Of a DNA stretch of 5,000 nt, positions 1 through 5,000 are shown piece by piece. Under the pieces are notes generated by a model. The model was not told the origin of the DNA and searched no databases. It worked only from the letters and a program-made list of their open reading frames with translations. Origin of the DNA: CAYZXU01 sp964482535. GTDB taxonomy: Bacteria > Desulfobacterota > Desulfobacteria > Desulfobacterales > BuS5. The DNA is taken from the NCBI GenBank assembly GCA_964482535.1, contig CAYZXU010000147.1, positions 1-5,000 of the forward strand, read 5' to 3'. The translations under genes were made by a program, and so were the position numbers. Numbering within the stretch: position 1 is the first letter of the stretch; the number at the start of each line of letters is the position of its first letter.

Positions 1-62
1 ACAATCTCAGCAAGCACCGAAGGAGCCTCCATCTCCGTGAGCTTCTTCTTAAAGAACGACAT
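1..62 (-). CDS. N-terminus of an unidentified protein (partial, runs off the window)
   Basis: An ATG at 60-62 on the minus strand opens a frame that stays open to the window edge and gives 20 residues, MSFFKKKLTEMEAPSVLAEI. The start is Lys-rich and then mildly amphipathic; no family can be named from this stub. It lies 37 bases downstream of the radical SAM stop codon on the same strand, so the two could be co-transcribed. No Shine-Dalgarno sequence precedes the ATG, and a TATA-like box about 40 bases upstream suggests its own short-leader transcript. The frame is also open upstream of the ATG, but no other ATG, GTG or TTG in it looks better. The reading frame is fairly sure; the function is unknown. 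Confidence 0.55.
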   Translation of the reverse strand, partial: MSFFKKKLTEMEAPSVLAEI

Positions 63-97
63 ATAATTAACGCCATTGTAACTTATGATATGCTTAT

Positions 98-107
98 GTT
101 TAAAAGC
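98..107 (-). promoter_or_regulatory. Possible TATA box for the gene at 1-62
   Basis: Read on the minus strand the bases are GCTTTTAAAC, close to an archaeal TATA box. A start about 25 bases downstream would fall near 76-78, leaving a leader of roughly 15 bases before the ATG at 60-62. The box overlaps the 3' end of the radical SAM gene. In DNA this AT-rich such a match can occur by chance. Confidence 0.3.
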
Positions 108-1707
108 TACTGATAACTGAACGTCCAACCATTGCTTTAACTAACCCTCTTAATGACCTAATATTAGTTCTAGAGTATATTTTCTCAATTATCTCCGGGT
201 CTTTCTTGATGTTTTTTATCCATTCTACCATAGCATCTATTGCTTTTTTAGCCAATATAGTTACTATCTTACGTGTTAATGGATTCTTTATATTTGATAA
301 AAGCTTTGGATATATCTCGTAGGAGAACCTAATGCTTAGACTCCAACCAGTCATCATAGCATCAATGGCTTCTTGAGGCATTTTCTTGAGAGTTAAGAAC
401 TCCTTATAACCACTTCTCTCAATCAAAGTCCCTCCAATAGGTACCAGGATTAATGGAAACGTCCATCCCTTAAACCCCTCTTCTCTTAACCTATCGATTA
501 GCTCTATTGTTAGTATATAGTCATCAGGTGTTGCATCTGGAAAGCCTATAATGTATGTATAGCATGGGTACCAGTAATTATTGTTTAATAGCTTGCTACC
601 ATTTATGACTACATCCCACCATTCACTGGGTTTCCATGGATAGGGCTTACCGCTAAAATACTTAGCAACCAATCTTGGACTACCGCTTTCAAGACCTATC
701 TGAGGAAATAATGGTCTATCACTGTCTAATCCATTAACTTCACTTATATACTTGACAGCCTCCTTAGCGACAAGAGCGGTAGATAATGTTACATGGCTGA
801 ATCCTATGGGGTCAGTTACCTGATACTTGCGTGCTAAGCTGATCACCTTGTCAAATAATTCTTTTATGGCATTAACGTTTGGTCTCAAACCATTAGCGCC
901 ATAGAGCATTATGTCTTCAGTAATTAATCCTATAGCCCTAATACCTGATCTTAAATTAAGTTCGATCTCCTTTAGTATTGTCTCTAAAGGTATTGATCGG
1001 AAATTAAACATTGTTGGGCTACAGAATCTGCATCTTCTAGGACAACCTCTAGTAACTTGGACTATCCCATTCCTCGAAGGCGTTACTATAGGTGGTATGA
1101 GACTAGGTGGTGGGGATTCTCCTAAAACATGCCTAGGCACTTCTCTACCTTCTAAAATATCCTTAACTATCTTGGGAAACGTTAACTCAGCCTCACCCTC
1201 GAACAGTGCATCAATACTATACTTATCCTCAAGTCCTCTAAGTTGCCAAACGCCAGGCCCGCCAACGATTAACTTAAACTTATATGTATTCTTAAGATTC
1301 TTGATTATATTCATTAACTTTTCAAACTCATAACGAGTACATGTGTTGCCTCCGCCGGTAAGTATTCTTAAGGTCCATGAAACAGGTGCTAGTCCCATAG
1401 GATCTAATACATGGATGCCTACTACTGCCGTATCCTTATCAACTACACGGCTTAAGTAATTAGGAGGTACTATGAGGACATCATCGTGCTTAAAACCACT
1501 AGCCAATAATGCTGCTTCAACCTTACATAAAGGATAGGGGGCAAACGGAACCCTATTATTAACTAGATATACTGGAGGTGATAGAAACCTGTATTGGACG
1601 TATGCCGGCACTAATCTATAGGGTAAACAGAGACCAAATCCCAGGGCATCTAAGCCGCTAAAATCTGTAAATGTAGCTTGATCACTGGTTAAAATCACTT
1701 TAGGCAT
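100..1707 (-). CDS. B12-binding-like domain radical SAM protein (COG1032-type Fe-S oxidoreductase)
   Basis: This is a complete 535-residue protein. Cys222, Cys226 and Cys229 form the CxxxCxxC motif (TRGCPRRCRFCSP) that holds the [4Fe-4S] cluster which cleaves S-adenosylmethionine. GLESGS at 338-343 and IGFPDAT at 387-393 fit later strands of the radical SAM barrel. Residues about 80-195 resemble the Rossmann-like cobalamin domain that precedes the barrel in this superfamily: LIVGGPG at 147-152, then DALFEGEAE at 166-174. The classical DxHxxG cobalamin-ligand motif is not evident; the corresponding strand reads VVGIHVLDPMG. Residues about 440-535 form a helical, Lys-rich tail. The ATG is supported by a ribosome binding site and promoter just upstream. 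Relatives act on unactivated carbons, for example in tetrapyrrole, lipid or RNA modification. Archaeal lipid-modifying enzymes (GDGT ring synthases) belong to this broad group, but nothing here proves that role. Superfamily sure; substrate unknown. Confidence 0.93.
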   Translation of the reverse strand: MPKVILTSDQATFTDFSGLDALGFGLCLPYRLVPAYVQYRFLSPPVYLVNNRVPFAPYPLCKVEAALLASGFKHDDVLIVPPNYLSRVVDKDTAVVGIHVLDPMGLAPVSWTLRILTGGGNTCTRYEFEKLMNIIKNLKNTYKFKLIVGGPGVWQLRGLEDKYSIDALFEGEAELTFPKIVKDILEGREVPRHVLGESPPPSLIPPIVTPSRNGIVQVTRGCPRRCRFCSPTMFNFRSIPLETILKEIELNLRSGIRAIGLITEDIMLYGANGLRPNVNAIKELFDKVISLARKYQVTDPIGFSHVTLSTALVAKEAVKYISEVNGLDSDRPLFPQIGLESGSPRLVAKYFSGKPYPWKPSEWWDVVINGSKLLNNNYWYPCYTYIIGFPDATPDDYILTIELIDRLREEGFKGWTFPLILVPIGGTLIERSGYKEFLTLKKMPQEAIDAMMTGWSLSIRFSYEIYPKLLSNIKNPLTRKIVTILAKKAIDAMVEWIKNIKKDPEIIEKIYSRTNIRSLRGLVKAMVGRSVISSF

Positions 1708-1714
1708 CCTACTT

Positions 1715-1721
1715 CCCTCCT
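1715..1721 (-). promoter_or_regulatory. Ribosome binding site of the radical SAM gene
   Basis: On the minus strand AGGAGGG lies 7 bases before the ATG at 1705-1707. It complements the 3' end of archaeal 16S rRNA and fixes the start codon choice. Confidence 0.8.
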
Positions 1722-1762
1722 CTATTCAATAAGCTAAGCATTCAAATGCCCTCAGATATTTT

Positions 1763-1774
1763 TTATTATAAAGT
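1763..1774 (-). promoter_or_regulatory. TATA box of the radical SAM gene
   Basis: The minus strand reads ACTTTATAATAA, a good archaeal TATA box, with GGTAA just upstream as a weak BRE. Transcription would begin near 1744 and give a leader of about 36 bases that includes the AGGAGGG site. The spacing to both the start site and the ribosome binding site is right for archaea. Confidence 0.6.
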
Positions 1775-1894
1775 TACCAGCCTTATCGTTTTTACTGTTT
1801 TACTGGATAGAATAAGAAACTATAATTTAATGCATTAATCCGACAACTAAGAAGTCGTACATGGTAATGATCATATCTCTAAGCTTCTCAGAAT

Positions 1895-1985
1895 AGACCG
1901 TTCCCCGCCTACGGTTCCCGTAGGGTGGTTCATTACGGTTTCTCCCGGCCAAGTGGAGCGGGTATCGGAAACTAGGAGTCACTAA
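1895..1985 (-). ncRNA. GC-rich hairpin island, possible small structured RNA (unassigned)
   Basis: Positions 1901-1960 contain 37 G/C out of 60, against surroundings that look about 35%. A perfect 7-bp hairpin with a 3-base loop lies at 1908-1914/1918-1924 (CCTACGG, TTC, CCGTAGG). A second stem pairs GTTTC 1938-1942 with GAAAC 1968-1972, extended inside by CCCG 1944-1947 with CGGG 1959-1962. An alternative pairing of 1897-1901 with 1935-1939 competes with it. On the minus strand a TATA-like box at 2007-2014 would start a transcript near 1985, the edge of the island; this is the main reason for choosing that strand. The sequence matches no tRNA, C/D-box or H/ACA RNA that I can recognise. It could equally be a remnant of a mobile element's hairpin end. 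Confidence 0.3.
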
Positions 1986-2006
1986 TGAGCTTACAGGTTA
2001 TCATTA

Positions 2007-2014
2007 CTTATAAG
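2007..2014 (-). promoter_or_regulatory. TATA-like box upstream of the first GC-rich island
   Basis: CTTATAAG is palindromic and so reads as a TATA box on either strand. Read on the minus strand it sits about 25 bases before the start of the GC-rich island. Read on the plus strand it would start a transcript near 2035 that has no gene to serve except the decayed operon. Confidence 0.3.
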
Positions 2015-2150
2015 TTTACCGAGCACGCCTCAATACACACAACATCAGCGCACCCAATACCACTCAAAACAAGAAGAAACCTACAAACAAGAAACAGTTC
2101 CGTAACCCTAAGAACTTATTGCTTGATTTGTATTAATTAACCAAGTCGCT

Positions 2151-2440
2151 GCAATAGTTATGGGTATGGTTTTTTCTTCATACCAGGGCTGCTTGCTGCG
2201 TATGAGAGATTAACTATTATGATATATCATATGGTCTCAGCAGTATTCTGGCATATTATACTTTGAGAGGCAAGGGCTTATTAGCCCATGTAGCGTTAAC
2301 ACTTGTTCATACATTGATTAATTTCCAAGCAATGATTATAACAAAGACAATTACAGATCCCGTAGTTGTTCTTGCAGCGGTTTACAGCATTATCGCAGCA
2401 GTATTCATAATGTACTATATGAGAGCGATTAGTCATGGTT
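2151..2440 (+). pseudogene. YhfC-like intramembrane protease, 5'-truncated and frameshifted
   Basis: Three frames together give a continuous hydrophobic protein. Frame 3 gives AIVMGMV from 2151. Frame 2 (2171-2263) gives FFFIPGLLAAYERLT and then the stretch ending VFWHIIL. Frame 1 (2263-2440) gives LRGKGLLAHVALTLVHTLIN and the rest, down to MRAISHG and a TAG at 2438-2440. The frame changes near 2170, in a T run, and near 2263. Glu-Arg in AAYERL (Glu at 2204-2206), the His at 2228-2230 and the HTLINF His at 2308-2310 follow the pattern of the last helices of the YhfC family, which are membrane-embedded metalloprotease-like proteins. Only about 95 residues remain of an expected 230-260, so the 5' part is lost. 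The 3' end overlaps the next start (ATGGTTAG), showing that the two were once a translationally coupled operon. The pseudogene state is clear; the family name is an inference from motif recall. Confidence 0.6.
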
Positions 2441-2841
2441 AGGAGCATATACGTATTATACGGCTTGATCGCTGGAACGGCATCTGGAATAGTAATAGGA
2501 GTATTCATGTTTCTCACCCAGGAGAAAACTAGAGAAGTACGTATCGATAATGCTTTGATTATCACTGCTCTTAACTTTTATTTTCTCACTCATCCTGAGA
2601 GCCTTATTTGGTATACTCTACGAATAAAAAGATAAAGAAACATACCTAGTCTTAGCTCTGATAACAGGCGCTATACTATGGATAATCCTTATAGTACTAA
2701 ACATAGTCTTAGGAGCTGGTACTACTAAGATAATACCAATTATATACTATAGCGTTATCAATACTAGCCATAATAAAGAATCCTAGAGTAAACCAAGAAC
2801 TGGTGCTAGGAAGTGGTTGCTGGTATTGGAAAACATGTTAA
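2435..2841 (+). pseudogene. Small four-helix membrane protein, frameshifted
   Basis: The ATG at 2435 overlaps the stop codon of the YhfC relic. Frame 2 gives MVRSIYVLYGLIAGTASGIV and continues to NALIITAL. Near 2573 one extra A moves the sense to frame 3 (TFIFSLILRALFGILYE), which meets a TAA at 2625-2627 and then continues as KDKETYLVLALITGAILWII and beyond. Near 2736 it shifts to frame 1 (PQLYTIALSILAIIKNPRVNQ), ending at TAA 2839-2841. Joined, this makes about 130 residues with four likely transmembrane helices, two before and two after the KDKET loop. I do not recognise the family. Its place between a membrane protease and a PadR repressor suggests a PadR-controlled membrane protein. At least two frameshifts plus one stop make function unlikely. 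Confidence 0.6.
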
Positions 2842-2845
2842 GAAT

Positions 2846-3105
2846 ATGCTTAAGAGTGTTAGAAGTAGTTTTTATGCATTAATGATCCTAGAGCCGCTAA
2901 ACAGGCATGGATCCTTCTCTGGTTACAAAATAAAGGTATTGATAGAGGGAATGAACAAGTGAGTACTTAAACTAAGCGAAAGCACTATTTATGAAACACT
3001 AAAATAATTAATGAAGAATAAACTAATCAAGTCGTTCTATGGAATGATAGAATATGGTCCTCCGAGAAAATACTATGAATTAACAGAAGAAGAATTATTA
3101 GCTGT
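2846..3105 (+). pseudogene. PadR-family transcriptional repressor, with two stop codons and a lost 3' end
   Basis: One frame from ATG 2846 reads MLKSVRSSFYALMILEPLNR, then a Gly-Tyr-Lys stretch and IEGMNK. It hits TGA at 2960-2962, resumes as VLKLSESTIYETLK, hits TAA at 3005-3007, and resumes as LMKNKLIKSFYG and GPPRKYYELTEEE. This is the PadR winged helix in order: helix 1 (ALMILEPLNRHG, GYKI), the recognition helix (LSESTIYETLK.LMKNKLI) and the beta wing ending in the family's YYELTEEG-like strand. PadR proteins are small dimeric repressors of drug or stress responses, often next to the membrane genes they control, as here. Similarity ends at about 3105, where composition jumps to GC-rich; the C-terminal dimerisation helix is missing. 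An internal ATG at 3011 could give 63 residues, but about 30 of these come from the GC-rich island and make no sense as PadR. Confidence 0.8.
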
Positions 3106-3379
3106 TTCCCGTCCTAGGTCATTGTGGGTCTTGCTAGGGCGGGATGCGCCTCTGCTCCATGCTTTACTGCGGCTACGAGCCACTCCACACGAGAGGTCAT
3201 GAACACCCTTCGACTGTTTCTCCCTAGGTGTTCATTCTAACCGTTTCATATGGGTTCATGGTCGCACCTAGGGGGGATTCTCGCCTTGCCCGAAGGGCTC
3301 ACCTAGATGGCTCATCCCGTAAGGTCATGGGCGGGGGTCGACCCCAACGGCACAGGGGACGCGTCTAGGAGGTACTTCC
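3106..3379 (-). ncRNA. GC-rich structured RNA candidate, about 275 nt (unassigned)
   Basis: Positions 3121-3360 contain 140 G/C out of 240 (58%), rising to 65% at 3301-3360, in otherwise AT-rich DNA. Helices seen: 3365-3370 with 3112-3117 (end-closing, UCCUAG/CUAGGA); 3309-3319 with 3140-3150 (11 positions, one A.G mismatch on the minus strand); 3227-3235 with 3199-3207 (9 bp perfect, 19-base loop); 3288-3291 with 3295-3298 (GCCC/GGGC); and 3178-3183 with 3169-3174, where a U.G wobble forms only on the minus strand. A TATA-like box at 3401-3410, read on the minus strand, predicts a start near 3379, exactly at the island edge. The size is near that of archaeal SRP RNA or RNase P RNA. I do not see the SRP helix 8 motif (GGAAGG then AGCA) or the RNase P conserved cores, so I leave it unnamed. 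The alternative is a non-coding mobile element that disrupted the PadR gene. Confidence 0.45.
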
Positions 3380-3396
3380 TAATTAAAGCTAATACA

Positions 3397-3410
3397 GGCC
3401 TATAAAAACC
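3397..3410. promoter_or_regulatory. TATA box usable in either direction between the GC-rich RNA and the small membrane ORF
   Basis: The plus strand reads GGCCTATAAAAACC and the minus strand reads GGTTTTTATAGGCC; both fit an archaeal TATA box. On the minus strand a start about 25 bases on falls at about 3379, the first GC-rich bases, and the upstream GGTAAAGG is purine-rich like a BRE. On the plus strand the start would fall near 3428, about 70 bases before the TTG at 3498. The minus reading explains more of what is seen. Confidence 0.45.
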
Positions 3411-3497
3411 TTTACCTCAGGATCCTTAGGTCTGAAGCCAAAAATTAATAGAATTAATAAAGAGTATTCAAAGAGAGAAACAAGGAAGTTTGTAGAA

Positions 3498-3722
3498 TTG
3501 ATCAACGTATTCTTCGTGATAGGGCTCATTATAGCTGTTTCGGGAATAACAATAACATCAATTGTTAGACCTATAAGTGATTTAGCAGTTAGGAGGAGGT
3601 TGAGAAGAATGTTTAAGGGAGAAACAGTTTACGGGAAAATCTTAGAAATAATCGGGAACCTAGGTAACTACATAGGATTGATAATGTACCTTGCAAGCTA
3701 TAGTTATGAAGTATCAAAATAA
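3498..3722 (+). CDS. Small two-helix membrane protein, hypothetical (TTG start)
   Basis: A 74-residue frame starts at TTG with AAGGAAG about 10 bases before it and ends at TAA 3720-3722. Helix 1 spans about residues 3-24 (VFFVIGLIIAVSGITI). A strongly basic loop follows (RRRLRRM, residues about 33-39), then helix 2 at about 49-68 (IIGNLGNYIGLIMYL). The basic loop predicts that both ends face outward and the loop is cytoplasmic. The frame is open upstream to 3393 (through EYSKRETRKFVEL) without an ATG or GTG, so the true start may be further up or lost. Given the decayed neighbours, it may be the tail of another broken gene. It converges on the surface-protein gene with a gap of 112 bases. I recognise no family. 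Confidence 0.4.
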   Translation: MINVFFVIGLIIAVSGITITSIVRPISDLAVRRRLRRMFKGETVYGKILEIIGNLGNYIGLIMYLASYSYEVSK

Positions 3723-3789
3723 ATGCGTACTTTTCCACTTAAGCTCGACAGTAGCTTACGCTATTTCCTTTGTAGTAAATTTAAAATCA

Positions 3790-3810
3790 GGGAAAATTAT
3801 TAGAAAAAAT
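3790..3810 (-). terminator. Likely T-tract terminator of the surface-protein gene
   Basis: Read on the minus strand, a run of six T (3804-3809) lies about 25 bases after the stop codon, followed by TAATAATTTTCC. Runs of T without a strong hairpin are the usual archaeal terminator. No stem of note precedes it. Confidence 0.4.
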
Positions 3811-3834
3811 TGTTTTATATTCCATAATCTTACA

Positions 3835-5000
3835 TTATTGACCACTTGTTTTTCTTGTTCTCAGAAGGAACAGTGCCGCTGCAGCCAACGATGTAGCTAG
3901 CGCAAGAATCCATGGTTCAGGTATCGGAGATGGCGAACTAGTTGTTGTTTGGGCTATTGCTACAGCCCCTGGAGAGCTCCATGTATTCGAAATTCCCGCT
4001 AACACTGTATTTGTATTTCCGAACTCGTAAGCATCGATAAGTACAGCATTACTTGATGCTAACGATAAGTATGTTAGTGTTGTAGTAGTGTCTATTGAGC
4101 CGTCGGAGGCTAGTGGATGTATTATTCCAAACCACATGCTCGATGAGGTATTGTATTTTCCTCCAGCAACGGCAAGTCCCGTTGATGCTTCAACATATCT
4201 CCATAGTTCATAGTCTGCTAGAGCGTTTTTAACCGTTAGAGCCCACTGTCCCGTTTCGTTCGTGAACACTACATGGTATGCTGTCGAGTTCGCCCTATCA
4301 ACTACGAGGCATGACACATAAACCGTGGTCTCAGACACTTCTTTTCCTTCGGACGTTACTACTGAAACCTTAGCGTCACTTATGGTTATGGAGTACGGTG
4401 TTTTGGCTGCGAAAACAACTTTGCTTTCGCTTGGCGTAACGTCCTCTATGGTGTCGTTGACTAGCTTATAAATTTTCAGAGTAGCGTTACCTTTGTCTGT
4501 GTCTTTAACTATTGCGAATAGGAATGTTTTGTTAAGCACGTAACTGTAGTCTCCGTTAACTAGCCCTGCGGTGTTGTTCGTGTTCCAGCTGTCGATGTCT
4601 ACTTTCATATTTGTTCTAACAAGTCCTGATGGATCCGGTGGGGTGCTGTTGTCGAGTATGTAAACTATTGAGCCGTTTGCTTCAACAAAGAAGGGCACTA
4701 GTGATCCGTCAGTTCTGTTTGTGAGTCCAATGTAAACTATGGGTAAGAAGCCTTCGTATAGTCTAGCAACTAATGTGTTATCGGTTACATTGTATAGTAG
4801 CAGTAGGGCTGTATCGTTCGCTTCGTTTTCTGTAGATAGTCCTCCTCCGCCGATAACTACCATGTCTTCTGAGAGTTTCGGATAAACATACATTGGCCTT
4901 CCAACAGCTAACTGTTCAAAATATGTTTGGTTAACGTTAACATCTGTTCCGTTAAAGTACGTTCTGAAAACAGCTATGCCAGCTGATGACTCATTAGCTA
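3835..5000 (-). CDS. Secreted, membrane-anchored surface protein (C-terminal 387 residues; 5' end beyond the window)
   Basis: The frame stays open from TAA 3835-3837 to the window edge. An internal Met at 4891-4893 is not the start, because 35 further sense codons (ending FEQLAVGRP) precede it with the same composition. The extracellular part is rich in Thr, Ser, Asn and Val, has a single Cys, and looks like beta-strand repeats (VVIGGGG, LAVAGGKYNTSSS, LAGISNT), perhaps a propeller. I count 15 N-x-S/T sequons. A short stalk TTTSSPSP is followed by IPEPW, a hydrophobic helix of about 17 residues (328-344 counting from the internal Met) and RTRKTSGQ, so the protein is held by its C-terminus with its bulk outside. 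It was probably exported by Sec with a signal peptide beyond the window. Its role could be S-layer associated or adhesion; no specific family is recognised. It is intact within the window and ends with a T-tract terminator. Confidence 0.85.
   Translation of the reverse strand, partial: ANESSAGIAVFRTYFNGTDVNVNQTYFEQLAVGRPMYVYPKLSEDMVVIGGGGLSTENEANDTALLLLYNVTDNTLVARLYEGFLPIVYIGLTNRTDGSLVPFFVEANGSIVYILDNSTPPDPSGLVRTNMKVDIDSWNTNNTAGLVNGDYSYVLNKTFLFAIVKDTDKGNATLKIYKLVNDTIEDVTPSESKVVFAAKTPYSITISDAKVSVVTSEGKEVSETTVYVSCLVVDRANSTAYHVVFTNETGQWALTVKNALADYELWRYVEASTGLAVAGGKYNTSSSMWFGIIHPLASDGSIDTTTTLTYLSLASSNAVLIDAYEFGNTNTVLAGISNTWSSPGAVAIAQTTTSSPSPIPEPWILALATSLAAAALFLLRTRKTSGQ

Larger units (their letters stand above)
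1775..2150. other. Stretch without a convincing protein gene
   Basis: Apart from the GC-rich island described separately, this stretch is AT-rich and shows no protein gene I can support. A 51-codon frame runs on the plus strand from ATG 1985 to TAA 2140 (starts MSLQVIITYKFTEH). It has no ribosome binding site, no recognisable domain and a biased Thr/Arg/Asn make-up, so I do not call it. Positions 1786-1805 carry T-rich runs with a doubled TTTTACTG, which could end a plus-strand transcript. The 5' two-thirds expected of a YhfC gene (see 2151-2440) is not found here. Confidence 0.5.

Noticed and set aside
911..1333. 140-codon open frame on the plus strand.
   Set aside because: It lies wholly opposite the radical SAM gene, including the cluster-binding cysteines, and encodes nothing recognisable; it is an antisense shadow.
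1945..1962. CCGGCCAAGTGGAGCGGG looks a little like a tRNA D-arm.
   Set aside because: No acceptor stem, 7-base anticodon loop or TTCAANT-type T-loop follows at tRNA spacing.
2218..2229. Perfect 12-bp palindrome ATGATATATCAT.
   Set aside because: It lies inside the YhfC relic where it encodes sensible residues; AT-rich palindromes of this length occur by chance and nothing links it to an operator.
2296..2565. 89-codon open frame on the minus strand.
   Set aside because: It is opposite the YhfC and membrane-protein relics, whose plus-strand sense is coherent; its own product is Cys/Asn-rich without a domain.
3011..3202. 63-codon frame starting at an internal ATG, readable as a short PadR protein.
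   Set aside because: Its first half is the middle of a PadR domain lacking the N-terminal helices, and its second half is translated from the GC-rich island; it is a fragment of the pseudogene.
3335..3346. Perfect palindrome GGGGTCGACCCC, a possible protein-binding site.
   Set aside because: It lies within the structured GC-rich block and is better read as part of the RNA's folding potential.
3352..3362. On the minus strand GCGTCCCCTGT resembles a conserved 5'-domain stretch of archaeal SRP RNA as I recall it.
   Set aside because: The bases after it diverge and the required helix 8 motif (GGAAGG followed by AGCA) is nowhere in the block, so an SRP RNA call is not supported.
3691..3900. 69-codon open frame on the plus strand.
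   Set aside because: It overlaps the end of the small membrane ORF and the antisense of the surface-protein anchor, and has no ribosome binding site.

Overview
The window looks like chromosomal DNA of a hyperthermophilic crenarchaeote, most probably from the Desulfurococcales (Staphylothermus-like). This is inferred from the AT-rich coding DNA dominated by ATA, AGA and AGG codons, archaeal TATA-type promoters, a purine-rich ribosome binding site, a Thr/Ser-rich surface protein full of N-glycosylation sequons with a C-terminal anchor, and short islands of about 60% G+C of the kind structured RNAs form in such genomes. No database search was possible.

Layout: positions 1-62 hold the first 20 codons of a minus-strand gene leaving the window. 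Positions 100-1707 (minus) encode an intact 535-residue radical SAM protein with an N-terminal cobalamin-binding-like domain, with its own promoter and ribosome binding site. Positions 1708-2150 hold no convincing protein gene but contain a 90-base GC-rich island with hairpins. Positions 2151-3105 (plus) are the remains of a three-gene operon: the C-terminal part of a YhfC-type intramembrane protease, a small four-helix membrane protein, and a PadR-family repressor. All three carry frameshifts or stop codons. The PadR relic stops abruptly at a second GC-rich island (about 3106-3379), which folds best as a minus-strand RNA and has a TATA-like box about 25 bases upstream. Downstream are a possible small two-helix membrane protein (3498-3722, plus) and, converging on it, the C-terminal 387 residues of a large secreted surface protein (3835-5000, minus, open at the window edge).

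The genes do not form one pathway. Two intact housekeeping or surface genes flank an eroding accessory region. The most interesting items are the two unassigned structured islands, the wholesale decay of a repressor/membrane-protein operon beside one of them, and the PEP-like C-terminal signal on the surface protein.
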